Notes: generated from the sequence alone by a model not told the origin. A stretch of 50,248 nt of DNA from Pseudomonadota bacterium (GCA_018819135.1 JAHJQK010000215.1:1-50248); one strand, 5' to 3'. Shown: positions 1-8,180, counted from the stretch's first letter. A program made the numbers and translations.

Positions 1-585
1 AAAGGCCTGGAGTTCTCGGCTTACGAATGCCGGGGCGCGCCGGCCATGCTTCTTTCGTTCATGACCTCGGACATAGGCGCCCAGCACACCCGTTCCTGGG
101 CCATAGTCCAGGATATGGAAATGGGCCGGGACAATATTGCCGGCCGGGCCAAGCTGGTCAAGGAATTACAGACGCTGCGTCCCTTGATGGAAATGTTTGG
201 TGTCTGCCGTTTTCCCTGGCTGGAAGTGAAGCTCGATTTCGGCGAGTATGTCAAGGCCTTCAATGCCATTACCGGCTTCGGCTACAGCAAAGAAGAGCTG
301 TTTAAAATTTCGGAAAAGGTGTGGAACCTGACCCGGGCCTTCTGGGTTAGAGAGGTGGAAGATTTTGGCCGTAAATATGATTTGCCGCCAGAGCGGGTTT
401 ATGACCCTCTTCCGTCCGGTCCAGCCCAGGGATTGCACCTCACAGAAGAGAAAGTAAATCGAATGCTGGATGAATATTATGAACTGCGGGGATGGAATCA
501 GAATGGCATCCCCACGGAAAAAAAATTGAAGGAGTTGGGGCTGGAAAAGGTGGCCGAGGATTTGAAGAAAAGGGGGAAAATTTAA
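1..585 (+). CDS. Aldehyde:ferredoxin oxidoreductase, C-terminal part (5' end outside window)
   Basis: The reading frame is open from base 1 and ends at a TAA at 583-585, so about 194 C-terminal residues are visible. The start KGLEFSAYECRGAPAMLL and the following MTSDIGAQHTRSW are typical of the C-terminal domains of tungsten/molybdenum-pterin AOR enzymes, which oxidise aldehydes to acids with ferredoxin as acceptor in the cytoplasm. The FGVCRF segment probably supplies the last cysteine ligand of the [4Fe-4S] cluster. The lysine-rich tail (EDLKKRGKI) closes the protein normally, so the 3' end is intact. The internal ATG at 46 is not a plausible start because homology-like sequence precedes it. 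It differs clearly from the AOR at 39241, so the two are paralogues rather than copies. Family assignment is confident; the substrate is unknown. Confidence 0.88.
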   Translation, partial: KGLEFSAYECRGAPAMLLSFMTSDIGAQHTRSWAIVQDMEMGRDNIAGRAKLVKELQTLRPLMEMFGVCRFPWLEVKLDFGEYVKAFNAITGFGYSKEELFKISEKVWNLTRAFWVREVEDFGRKYDLPPERVYDPLPSGPAQGLHLTEEKVNRMLDEYYELRGWNQNGIPTEKKLKELGLEKVAEDLKKRGKI

Positions 586-630
586 AGAAGGAAATCGTTG
601 ATTTCGACGGCCTGGAAAAGAGGATGATAT

Positions 631-1539
631 TCAGATCAACCCCAACCTGGAGGCACAAAGGAGATAAAAGACCGCCCACCTTTGACAATTATCCCATTCA
701 TCTAGGATTTTCCGACATTCCTGGGCGGTAACCCGGTGGCCGGGACCGAGGTGTTTTCCCACGAGCCTTTGGACACCTAAGTCATCGGCGGCGAAGATAT
801 CGGACCGCCCCAATCCCCGCGTCAGAAAATATTCGGCGCTCCAGCGTCCAAAACCCCGGAGGGAAGTGAGGGCTGTAATCACTTCTTCATTGGGCCGATC
901 GCGCAGATCCTCCAGATTAAAGCTTCCATCGGCTATCTTGCGGGAGAAGTCGATGATGTATTCTGCTTTCCGGCCGGAAAAAGAAAAGGCCCGTAGATCG
1001 TTAACCCGGCATTCTGCTATGGCCTGCGGCGTGGGAAAAGCTCGGTAAGTTTTTCCTTCAAAAACCATCTTCCGACCCAGGGCCTCGATTAACCTGGAAC
1101 GCATCTTCACGGCCACGGGGTAGGAGATCTGCTGTTCGGTGATGGCGATGATAGCCATCTCATATAGAGTAGGAGTGAGCAAAGGCTTGACCCCGTAAAG
1201 AGTTTTTAGGATAGGTTGGTAGAAAGGGTGCTTCATGGCTCGCTGGTAGAATGCTTGTAAGGGGGCGTCAAGATGAAACTGCCAGCTGACCATGGATCGC
1301 AAATAAGCGTGATTTTTGGGACGAGGAGGATAGGTGTGCACAATGAGCCGCGAATCATGGTTTTGTTGCACCATACCTAAGATGAGTTCATTTTCCACGA
1401 CGTAAAGCCGATGATACTGGGCCGGGAGCGTCTCTCGGGCAGGAATCCATACGTCGGTTCCATCTAGAGGGAACTGGTTGAAAATCAACGCACACCGGGT
1501 CAGATTATAAGATGATTGCGGCTGAAGTTCGAATTTCAT
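631..1539 (-). CDS. AlkA-like DNA-3-methyladenine glycosylase (HhH-GPD family)
   Basis: About 302 residues. The C-terminal half has the helix-hairpin-helix GPD signature: LRGFGRWSAEYFL followed by DIFAADDLGVQ, whose aspartate matches the catalytic position of AlkA (LPGIGRWTANYFAMR...DVFLPDD type). AlkA-type enzymes excise alkylated purines from DNA. The N-terminal part (MKFELQPQSSYNLTRCALIF) fits the small AlkA N-terminal domain. The frame stays open to a GTG at 1737, but those 66 extra residues look unlike the family and overlap a possible promoter for the divergent kinase gene, so the ATG at 1539 is preferred. No strong ribosome binding site is seen at either start. It is divergent from the histidine kinase gene and convergent with the AOR gene. 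Function is confident at family level. Confidence 0.78.
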   Translation of the reverse strand: MKFELQPQSSYNLTRCALIFNQFPLDGTDVWIPARETLPAQYHRLYVVENELILGMVQQNHDSRLIVHTYPPRPKNHAYLRSMVSWQFHLDAPLQAFYQRAMKHPFYQPILKTLYGVKPLLTPTLYEMAIIAITEQQISYPVAVKMRSRLIEALGRKMVFEGKTYRAFPTPQAIAECRVNDLRAFSFSGRKAEYIIDFSRKIADGSFNLEDLRDRPNEEVITALTSLRGFGRWSAEYFLTRGLGRSDIFAADDLGVQRLVGKHLGPGHRVTAQECRKILDEWDNCQRWAVFYLLCASRLGLI

Positions 1540-1590
1540 TCCGTACAATATAAGGCATTTTCCGAGCTGACTCAAGGAATATTGTGGCTC

Positions 1591-1619
1591 TTGACAAATG
1601 GTTAAGCCATAATTAGGAT
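1591..1619 (+). promoter_or_regulatory. Possible sigma-70 promoter for the histidine kinase gene
   Basis: TTGACA at 1591-1596 is followed after 17 bases by TAGGAT at 1614-1619 (4 of 6 matches to the -10 consensus). It would give a leader of about 135 nt before the kinase ATG at 1763. It is a weak call based on sequence match alone. Confidence 0.3.
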
Positions 1620-1762
1620 GGTCGTATTCATAAGGGGGGTAAAGGGAGGGGAGATGAGAAACCGGAATAACGGCTGGGTACCGGTTCTGGCTCCTTGAGG
1701 ATAGAAAACTTTGCAGATTGGGAAAATCTCTAATCACAAATCGGAAATATCAGTGAAATGAT

Positions 1763-3922
1763 ATGAATATTTATGCTTTGCCAGCGGCTTTGGCTTTGGC
1801 CATCAACCTGACCCTGTGCCTGGTTGTTTTCTTTGATAACCCCAAGGGCGTAGTCAACCGGGTCTTCACCCTGTTGATTCTTTCCTTTGTAGGCTGGAAT
1901 GCCGGGGAACTAATCATGATTAACAGTGACCGGCATTCCATAGCTCTGATTGGAGTAAAAATCATTTTTGCGGGAGTTTTCCTCTTTCCCGTCTTCTTCT
2001 TGCACTTTTCCTTCCTCTTCCCCCAAAAATTCACTCGTTTCTTTGATGGTTGGCGCAGTACCCTGCTGTATGCCGGGCCAGTCGCTTTCCTAATCCCTTT
2101 TATCCTTCTGCTCCAGGTCGATATCGGACGGGTCCTGGAAATAGGGTCTATTTTTTACTACGTCGTTACCTTCAAAGGCCCCCTGGAATCGCACGTCCTC
2201 GCCATAGTCTTGAGCCTGATCGGTTTGGGATATTTTATTTGGGGAGTGGTGAATCTCATCCTTTCTTACGGCCAAACCAAGATCACTCGCCAGCGTCTGC
2301 AAATCCTTTATCTTTTAGTAGGCATCTGTTCCATGTTCATCATCGGCCTGGTTCTGCATGTGGCCAACTATTTCTTTGAACTGGGCTACTCTTTCTTCTT
2401 CGTGGCTAGCCTTTATTCCTTGTTGATCAGCTTCTTCTTTGCCCTGGCCATCGTCAAATATCGTTTGGTGGACATCCATTTCATTATCCGCGGGGGCATT
2501 CTTTATTCGATCCTTACCGGATTGGTCCTGGTGATCTACGTCCTTTTTATTAAAAACGTTTGTGACATTCTGGCTAAAAAATTTGAGACCACTTCTCTAC
2601 TCGTAGAAAGTATCTTCATCCTTGTTTTGGTCTTCCTCCTGCGGCCACTGGAGAGGAGGGTAGAAGAATTCATTGACCGATTTTTATACCGCGACCGGTA
2701 TCTTTTCCGGCTCAAGTTTTTCGAGTTCACTCGCACCCTTTTGAATATTCTCGACCTGCAAACCCTTTCCCGAGCCACGGTGGAATTTATTTCCCAGGCT
2801 TTGGTTGTGGATAAGGTAGGCATGTGGACCCTGGACGGAGAGGCGGATTCTTACCGGATGACCAGTCAGACGGGTTTCTTAGAGGAGCGGCCCTTTGTGG
2901 AGGAAAGCCCCTTCATTGCCTACTTGAAGAAATCGAAAAGGGCTGTTGAGATGGAATACATCAAGAATTATCATCTCCTCCAGGCCGAAGTAAAAGAAAT
3001 GATTACCGACCATATTGCTCTGGTGGTTCCTTTCCAATGGGAGGAAGGCCTGCTGGGCTTTTTGCTGGTGGGGGATAAACAGAACAGAAAAAATTTCACG
3101 ATCATGGAGATCGAAGCGCTGGAAGCCCTTGCTCCTGCCATGGCCATGGCGATCTCTCGGGCTCTTCTTTCCCAGAATTTGAAGAGAAAAGACCTGCAGA
3201 TGATGCAATCAGAAAAACTGGCAGCTTTGGGAGAGATGGCCGCTTCCTTTGTCCATGGAATTCGCAATCCCCTGGGAATCATCTCGGGTTCAGCGGAGAC
3301 CTTGAAGAAAAAAATTCCTGAACCTGTCCAATCGGAAATGATTCAGTTCATCGGCGAAGAATCCGAACGCATCAATCGTATGCTGACGAACTTTCTGGAG
3401 TTTGCCAAACCGAAACCTCCCACCTTCCAGGAGGTAAACCTGAAAGATATTCTGGGGCGGACAGTGGACTTAATCTCCCTTCCTGCCCGCGAGCGAGGAG
3501 TCGAGATCGTCCAGGAATATCCTCAAGATAAAGTCTCCCTTTTCTTGGATCCGGAACAAATCCATGAAGCCATCGTCAACTTGGAATTGAATGCTCTGGA
3601 GGCGATGCCTACGGGAGGAACGCTGCGTATCACCTTGACCCAAAAAGAGAACAAGGATGTCATTATCCGGGTCAGCGATACGGGCGTGGGTATCCCTGCG
3701 GGGAAAGAGTCCAAGATTTTTGACCCCTTTTTTACTACGAAAGAACAAGGGACGGGTTTAGGCTTGACCATTGTCCATACGGTCGTTAAAAACCACGGAG
3801 GAACGATCTCGGTGGCCAACAACGAGGGAGGGGGGGCAACTTTTACCATTTCCCTTCCCGTACCCAGGGGGATGCTGGGGTGTTTTGGGGCCGTAGGCCC
3901 TGCCCCGGCCGGAGAAAAGTAA
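1763..3922 (+). CDS. Membrane-bound sensor histidine kinase (multi-TM, GAF, HisKA, HATPase_c)
   Basis: 719 residues. The first about 300 residues contain roughly seven to eight hydrophobic segments like the 7TM sensor module of some kinases. A GAF-like region follows (about 325-480), then a dimerisation/phospho-acceptor helix with H498 in SFVHGIRNPLG, and an ATPase domain with N box (NLELNALEAM), G1 box (DTGVGIP), F box (DPFFTTKEQG) and G2 box (GTGLGLTIV). The residue after the phospho-acceptor histidine is glycine, where most kinases carry E or D. The gene precedes an NtrC-type regulator at 4166 on the same strand, so the two very likely form a pair. They are separated by a repeat-rich spacer of 243 bases, so they may have separate transcripts. 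The start has a poor ribosome binding site. The signal sensed is unknown. Confidence 0.9.
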   Translation: MNIYALPAALALAINLTLCLVVFFDNPKGVVNRVFTLLILSFVGWNAGELIMINSDRHSIALIGVKIIFAGVFLFPVFFLHFSFLFPQKFTRFFDGWRSTLLYAGPVAFLIPFILLLQVDIGRVLEIGSIFYYVVTFKGPLESHVLAIVLSLIGLGYFIWGVVNLILSYGQTKITRQRLQILYLLVGICSMFIIGLVLHVANYFFELGYSFFFVASLYSLLISFFFALAIVKYRLVDIHFIIRGGILYSILTGLVLVIYVLFIKNVCDILAKKFETTSLLVESIFILVLVFLLRPLERRVEEFIDRFLYRDRYLFRLKFFEFTRTLLNILDLQTLSRATVEFISQALVVDKVGMWTLDGEADSYRMTSQTGFLEERPFVEESPFIAYLKKSKRAVEMEYIKNYHLLQAEVKEMITDHIALVVPFQWEEGLLGFLLVGDKQNRKNFTIMEIEALEALAPAMAMAISRALLSQNLKRKDLQMMQSEKLAALGEMAASFVHGIRNPLGIISGSAETLKKKIPEPVQSEMIQFIGEESERINRMLTNFLEFAKPKPPTFQEVNLKDILGRTVDLISLPARERGVEIVQEYPQDKVSLFLDPEQIHEAIVNLELNALEAMPTGGTLRITLTQKENKDVIIRVSDTGVGIPAGKESKIFDPFFTTKEQGTGLGLTIVHTVVKNHGGTISVANNEGGGATFTISLPVPRGMLGCFGAVGPAPAGEK

Positions 3923-3933
3923 AAAAAATTTTC

Positions 3934-4144
3934 GCCACAGAGGACGCAGAGGCCACAGAGATATAAAGAAAGATCTTTAAAAAGGCAATTTAAGACACAA
4001 ATAATCACCTCTGTCCTACTGATGTTCAAATTCTTTAAATTTTGTAAAGATTTTTATGATGAATTTTTATCTGGTTTTATTATGGGTTTTAATTTTCTTC
4101 ACTGTTTTTGATAATATCTCTGTGTTCTCTGTGCCCTCTGTGGC
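3934..4144. repeat. MITE-like element with imperfect 31-bp CACAGAG inverted repeats
   Basis: The arms lie at 3935-3965 (GCCACAGAGGACGCAGAGGC...) and 4114-4144 (its reverse complement with about four mismatches). The interior is AT-rich and non-coding. It fills the gap between the kinase and regulator genes. A further CACAGAG-type arm is seen around 36049-36076 and a short piece near 7575, so it is a dispersed family. Confidence 0.6.
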
Positions 4145-4165
4145 AGATTTTTCAAATGGAGATTT

Positions 4166-5569
4166 ATGAAGCCGCGAATTTTGATTGTTGACGACGAAAT
4201 CCGCATGCAGCGCATTTTCGAGATTAATTTCAGTCCGCAATATGAAGTTCTAACTTGCGGGGATGGGGAAGAGGCTCTGCAAGCGGTGAAAACCCAAGAC
4301 GTCACCCTGATGGTTACGGACCTGAAAATGCCCCGCATGAATGGAATGACCCTGCTGCAGGAAGTGCGCAAAATCCATCCGGAACTCCCTGTAATCATCA
4401 CGACGGCTTACGGGACAGTTGAAGGGGCAGTGCAGGCCATGAAAGAAGGAGCCGTCGATTATATCCTCAAACCCGTCAAGATGGATGAGATGGAACTTTT
4501 AATCGAAAAGACCCTTTCGTTATGCCGCCTGAAAGACGAAAACCGCGAATTGCGGCAGGAATTAAAGACCCTCTACGGGCCCAAGAATATTGTGGGCAGC
4601 CATCCGGGTATGCAGAAAGTCATCCAACTCATCCAGCAAGTAGGGGGGACAAAGGCCACTGTCCTCATTCAAGGGGAGAGCGGCACAGGCAAAGAATTAG
4701 TAGCCCGGGCCATCCATTATGAGAGTGACCGTTCGAGTAAACCATTCGTGGTCATCAATTGCGCGGCCATCCCCAGCAATCTCCTCGAAAGTGAGCTTTT
4801 CGGCCATGAAAAAGGAGCCTTCACCGGCGCGGTCAAGACCAAAAGGGGACGTTTGGAGCTGGCGGATAAGGGAACGCTTTTTCTGGATGAGATTGGAGAG
4901 ATGCCCAAAGAACTCCAAGTTAAAATCCTGCGGGTTTTAGAAGAGCAGAAGTTCCAAAGGGTTGGGGGCATGGAAGAGATCGAGGTAGATAACCGGATTA
5001 TTGCGGCCACCAATAAGGACCTGAAACAGGCTGTGGAGGCGGGAGCCTTTCGGGAAGACCTTTATTACCGTTTGAACGTGATCATCATTCCCATCCCTCC
5101 CCTGCGGGAGAGGAAAGAAGACATTCCCTTTCTGGTTGAGCATTTCTTGGATAAGCACCGTGAGGTAGGTAAAAAAAAGATTAAAGGGGTAGGCGCAAGA
5201 GCACTTCAAATTTTAATGGAGTACGCCTGGCCGGGCAATGTAAGAGAGCTTGAAAATGTCCTTCTGCGGGGTTTAGTGCTTTGCCGTTCCGATTATATAG
5301 AAGTTGAAGACCTGCCTGAAGAGCTTACCATGCAGGAAAAAGAGGAAGAGAAAATCGTCGCTGCCGACCGGAGCGAACTTAAGCAGATGAAAAAGCAAGT
5401 CCAGCAGAAAATTAAGGAGGAGATGGAAAGAAATTTCATCATCGAAGCCTTGCGTAAAGGGGAGGGGAATATCCAACGATCGGCAGCTATAGTCAACATG
5501 GACAGAAGGCAATTCCAGAACTTGATTAAAAAATACGGAATTGCCAAGAAAGAATTTGAAAAAAATTGA
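4166..5569 (+). CDS. NtrC-family sigma-54-dependent response regulator
   Basis: 467 residues with the full three-domain order. A receiver domain comes first (acidic pair DDE at 9-11, phospho-acceptor D52 in VTDLKMP, conserved T and K later). A central AAA+ domain follows with Walker A GESGTGKE at about 170-177 and the sigma-54 contact loop GAFTGA at about 217-222. A C-terminal Fis-type helix-turn-helix closes the protein (IQRSAAIVNMDRRQFQNLIKKYG). Such proteins, once phosphorylated, bind upstream sites and open sigma-54 promoters. GGAG at 4158-4161 precedes the ATG. A sigma-54 promoter with palindromes upstream lies directly downstream, before the Tes-like gene. That gene is therefore the obvious candidate target, although this link is inferred from position. 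Confidence 0.95.
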   Translation: MKPRILIVDDEIRMQRIFEINFSPQYEVLTCGDGEEALQAVKTQDVTLMVTDLKMPRMNGMTLLQEVRKIHPELPVIITTAYGTVEGAVQAMKEGAVDYILKPVKMDEMELLIEKTLSLCRLKDENRELRQELKTLYGPKNIVGSHPGMQKVIQLIQQVGGTKATVLIQGESGTGKELVARAIHYESDRSSKPFVVINCAAIPSNLLESELFGHEKGAFTGAVKTKRGRLELADKGTLFLDEIGEMPKELQVKILRVLEEQKFQRVGGMEEIEVDNRIIAATNKDLKQAVEAGAFREDLYYRLNVIIIPIPPLRERKEDIPFLVEHFLDKHREVGKKKIKGVGARALQILMEYAWPGNVRELENVLLRGLVLCRSDYIEVEDLPEELTMQEKEEEKIVAADRSELKQMKKQVQQKIKEEMERNFIIEALRKGEGNIQRSAAIVNMDRRQFQNLIKKYGIAKKEFEKN

Positions 5570-5608
5570 TGCGAAAAATAATTTCGCACTTGGAAGGAAA
5601 ACTTCGCA
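5570..5608. promoter_or_regulatory. Palindrome plus half site: candidate upstream activator site
   Basis: TGCGAAA (5570-5576), a 5-nt AATAA spacer and TTTCGCA (5582-5588) form a perfect 7-bp inverted repeat. The half site TTCGCA recurs at 5603-5608. It begins directly after the regulator stop codon and lies about 170-200 bp upstream of the sigma-54 promoter, a usual distance for NtrC-type enhancer sites. No T tract follows, so it is not a typical terminator. The role is inferred. Confidence 0.45.
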
Positions 5609-5645
5609 GATACTAACTTATCGTAGTTATTAAATAATTTTTAAT

Positions 5646-5661
5646 TTACGACCTACCGTAA
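5646..5661. promoter_or_regulatory. Second small palindrome upstream of the sigma-54 promoter
   Basis: TTACG (5646-5650) and CGTAA (5657-5661) flank a 6-nt centre, about 100 bp upstream of the -24 element. Its sequence differs from the TGCGAAA palindrome. It may be a second regulator site or chance. Confidence 0.25.
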
Positions 5662-5756
5662 GCCGTCAAGGATATTTTTCCCATTGCCATCGTGCATTTC
5701 CTTAAAAAATTAATTAATAATATCAATTGGTTTTTAAAAATAGTTCTTTCGCCCCA

Positions 5757-5772
5757 TTGGCCCATATTTTGC
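5757..5772 (+). promoter_or_regulatory. Sigma-54 (-24/-12) promoter of the Tes-like gene
   Basis: TTGGCCCATATTTTGC carries the invariant GG (5759-5760) and GC (5771-5772) exactly 12 bp apart, with the favoured TTGGC and TTTGCT contexts. The start point would be near 5784, leaving a leader of about 25 nt. The leader holds AGGAGG at 5799-5804, five bases before the ATG at 5810. The neighbouring NtrC-type gene supports the call. Confidence 0.8.
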
Positions 5773-5809
5773 TAAAAATCTTAGAAAAAGACTTTAACAG
5801 GAGGGTAAA

Positions 5810-7462
5810 ATGGCCATCGGGGACTTAATCCGCAACATCAAGGAAAAGGCATCAGGGCGAAAAATCACCACTATCGAGCCTTATTACCCACCTACTCAAA
5901 ACGTTCCCATCGGGCTTCCCAAACAGGTGGAAAGCCTCTGCCCCGAATGCCGGAGATTGATCCCGGCAAAAATTCTCGAACGAGATGGCCAAGTCATCAT
6001 GGAGAAGACCTGTCCAGACCACGGGTTTGTGCGGGACGTGGTGTATTCCGATGCGGAGCTTTATAAGAAGGCTGAACGGTGGACCTACGAGGATGGGGAT
6101 AGAATCCTGAATCCACAGATTACCGGGGCGAAGGTGTGCCCGGATGACTGCGGGGTTTGCGACCTACACATCAGCCATGCCGCCGTGGCCAACATCGATT
6201 TAACCAACCGATGTAATTTGAGATGTCCCATCTGCTTTGCCAACGCCAATGTACAGGGGTACGTGTATGAGCCGACTTATGAGCAAGTATTGGAAATGCT
6301 CGCCATGGTTAGGAATATAAAACCCGTTTTTCCTCCAGGTGTCCAATTTTCCGGTGGAGAGCCAACCATTCATCCTCGCTTCCTGGACATCCTGAAAGCA
6401 ACCCGGGCCATGGGCTTCAGCCATCTGCAAATTGCTTCCAATGGGATCCGCATCGGCAAGGATCTGGAGTTTGCCAGGAAGTGCAAGGAAGCAGGCCTTT
6501 ATACCGTTTATTTGCAGTTTGATGGGACAGGAGATGAAGTGTACCAGAAGACCCGGGGGCTGTCCGGCCTCTGGGAGTTGAAGGTCAAGGCAGTGGAGAA
6601 TGCCAGAGAGTCAGGCTTGCGGATCGTTCTGGTGCCGACGATCATCAAGACCATCAATGATCATCAGGTGGGAAATATTCTGCAATTTACCATTGATAAT
6701 TCTGACGTCATCAGCGGAATCAGCTATCAGCCCGTGGCCTTCACCGGGCGGATCTCGGTTGAAGAACGAGAACGGCAACGCTACACTTTATCCGACCTGG
6801 CCAAGGATATTGAGAGCCAAACCGGTTATCTCAAGGCCAGGGAGGATTGGTACCCTCTGTCGGTGACCTCTCCTTTTTCCAAACTGCTCAGCGCCATCTG
6901 GAAGTATGAAGTGATGAAGATTACCTCCCATGCGGATTGCGGCATCGGCTCCTACATCTTTGTCAATTCACAAACCAAGAGTGTTACCCCGATCACCAAG
7001 ATAATCGACATCGAAGGATTCACCATGGACCTGAACAAGCTGGTGAAACAGAAGATCTCTCATATTCGGGCCTTGACTGCCCTCAGCGCTCAGCGTCTGC
7101 TGAAGAAGCACTTCCGGGAGGAGGAAGCAAAGGACGGGATGACCCCGGAAATCTGCCTGGAGCTTTTCCAGGGGGTGGTTGACAAGGAGGCTCAAAAGCG
7201 CGTGGAACTTATTTACAACTGGAACATGGTACTGGTGGGGGGGATGCACTTCCAGGATGCATATAATTACAACGTGGACCGAGTGAAGCGCTGTTCCATC
7301 CACTATGCGGCGCCTAATGGCAGGATGTACCCCTTCTGTACGTATAATTCCGGCCCCGTTTTCCGAGAAAAGATCGAGCGCCAATACTCTATCCCCTTAG
7401 AAGAATGGCGCCAGCGACATCGCCACTTGGAGGAAGATCGTTATTTCCTCTACCGGACCTAA
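5810..7462 (+). CDS. Radical-SAM protein of the tetraether lipid synthase (Tes/MJ0619) type
   Basis: 550 residues. Four cysteine-rich sites can be read: C44-x2-C47 with C68/H71 (CPEC...CPDHG, rubredoxin-like), C110-x3-C114-x2-C117 (CPDDCGVC), the radical-SAM motif C135-x3-C139-x2-C142 (CNLRCPIC) with GGEPT downstream, and C-terminal cysteines in SHADCGIGSY, VKRCSIHY and YPFCTYNSGP. This multi-cluster plan is that of the MJ0619 family. Archaeal members of that family join lipid chains into membrane-spanning tetraethers, and bacterial relatives are implicated in membrane-spanning or branched tetraether lipids. Many databases name the family a pterin methyltransferase. It is monocistronic here behind the sigma-54 promoter. 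A different lipid or C-C coupling substrate is possible. Family assignment is strong; the exact reaction is inferred. Confidence 0.75.
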   Translation: MAIGDLIRNIKEKASGRKITTIEPYYPPTQNVPIGLPKQVESLCPECRRLIPAKILERDGQVIMEKTCPDHGFVRDVVYSDAELYKKAERWTYEDGDRILNPQITGAKVCPDDCGVCDLHISHAAVANIDLTNRCNLRCPICFANANVQGYVYEPTYEQVLEMLAMVRNIKPVFPPGVQFSGGEPTIHPRFLDILKATRAMGFSHLQIASNGIRIGKDLEFARKCKEAGLYTVYLQFDGTGDEVYQKTRGLSGLWELKVKAVENARESGLRIVLVPTIIKTINDHQVGNILQFTIDNSDVISGISYQPVAFTGRISVEERERQRYTLSDLAKDIESQTGYLKAREDWYPLSVTSPFSKLLSAIWKYEVMKITSHADCGIGSYIFVNSQTKSVTPITKIIDIEGFTMDLNKLVKQKISHIRALTALSAQRLLKKHFREEEAKDGMTPEICLELFQGVVDKEAQKRVELIYNWNMVLVGGMHFQDAYNYNVDRVKRCSIHYAAPNGRMYPFCTYNSGPVFREKIERQYSIPLEEWRQRHRHLEEDRYFLYRT

Positions 7463-7471
7463 ATAAACCTT

Positions 7472-7515
7472 AATCCCCCCCAACCCCCCTTGGCTAAAGG
7501 GGGGCAGGGGGGATT
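7472..7515. terminator. C-rich/G-rich hairpin downstream of the Tes-like gene
   Basis: AATCCCCCCCAACCCCCCTT pairs with AAGGGGGGCAGGGGGGATT across a 5-nt loop. It starts ten bases after the stop codon and may act as a terminator, although the following T run is short. Such C/G-rich palindromes are also a common dispersed repeat in this type of genome. A smaller palindrome (CGCGGC-TAT-GCCGCG) lies near 7560-7575. Confidence 0.55.
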
Positions 7516-7622
7516 TCTGAAAAGCACGCAGCTCTAAGAAAAACATATTTTTTTGGTCGCGGCTATGCCGCGCGGTGTTCTCTGTGACCTTTGGGGTGCA
7601 GCGTATTTTGGGGCAGGGGGAA

Positions 7623-7961
7623 TTACGGTTGAGGCCCCCGAAATCCGTGGTAGTAGCGGTAGAGAAGGAGAACACCGATGATGAGGAGGATAATGGGCCC
7701 GACCAGGTCGCTCCAGGCTTCAAAGCTCGGAAAAAATTCAATGACAAAATTCACAACAAAAAGAATAATGCCGATGCCGCCAATGATCCAACCCGCCCAA
7801 GTGTGACGATTGATCAGAAAAAGTCCCACGCCGATGACCACTAAGATCAATGGCCAGCTTGTTTCAAAATGGAGGATATAAAGGCGATGCAGGAGTAACA
7901 AGGCTCCCAGTGTCACCAGAATTAGCCCACCCAATAAAAGACCTTTTTTTCCCCCCACCAT
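7623..7961 (-). CDS. Small membrane protein, LiaI/LiaF-like transmembrane domain
   Basis: 112 residues with four hydrophobic segments (about 8-24, 34-50, 55-74 and 86-103) and short polar links. The order of glycine-rich helices (GGLILVTLGALLLL, WPLILVVIGVGLFL, GGIGIILFVVNF) is that of the LiaI-LiaF-like/DUF5668 membrane module, often linked to envelope stress systems. The ATG at 7961 has a purine-rich GGGGGC stretch upstream. It stands alone, convergent with the Tes-like gene. The function is unknown beyond inner-membrane location. Confidence 0.7.
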   Translation of the reverse strand: MVGGKKGLLLGGLILVTLGALLLLHRLYILHFETSWPLILVVIGVGLFLINRHTWAGWIIGGIGIILFVVNFVIEFFPSFEAWSDLVGPIILLIIGVLLLYRYYHGFRGPQP

Positions 7962-8008
7962 TTTTGGGTTTTGCCCCCTTTGGTTTGAATTTTATTAATA
8001 TGCCGGCG

Positions 8009-8180
8009 GATGAATGAAATCTAAATATCCATCAGCCCGGATTTATGACTACCTTACAATATTTATTTTAAATTATCAATATTCCAGTCCAACCAAGATT
8101 TCCCCGCCCCCTGACCAAGATTAACCATCCCTAACCCTCTCCAGAAAAAGCTGAAAAGTCAGGGTTATCGGCCTTGGCTT
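8009..8180 (+). repeat. Long direct repeat, left copy
   Basis: About 172 bp, matching 10114-10288 by eye at roughly 80-85 percent, including the blocks CAATATTCCAGTCCAACCAA and ACAATATTTATTTTA. Both copies end in a hairpin of the form AAAAG(T/C)CAGGG...CCTTGGCTT. The pair brackets the lactonase and hydratase genes. A third, tail-only copy (the hairpin alone) lies at 13672-13708. Confidence 0.7.

Noticed and set aside
631-1737. Longer form of the AlkA-like gene from the GTG at 1737
   Set aside because: The extra 66 residues do not resemble the family, and the region contains a possible promoter for the divergent kinase gene; the ATG at 1539 fits better.
3934-4144. CACAGAG repeats as a possible CRISPR array
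   Set aside because: There are only two inverted arms, no regular spacers and no cas genes in the window.
5592-5607. TTGGAAGGAAAACTTCGC as a second sigma-54 promoter
   Set aside because: The GG to GC distance is 14 or 10 instead of 12; only the element at 5757 fits.
7575-7844. 89-residue plus-strand frame opposite the LiaI-like gene
   Set aside because: Its composition is the mirror of the membrane protein on the other strand, and it has no domain features.
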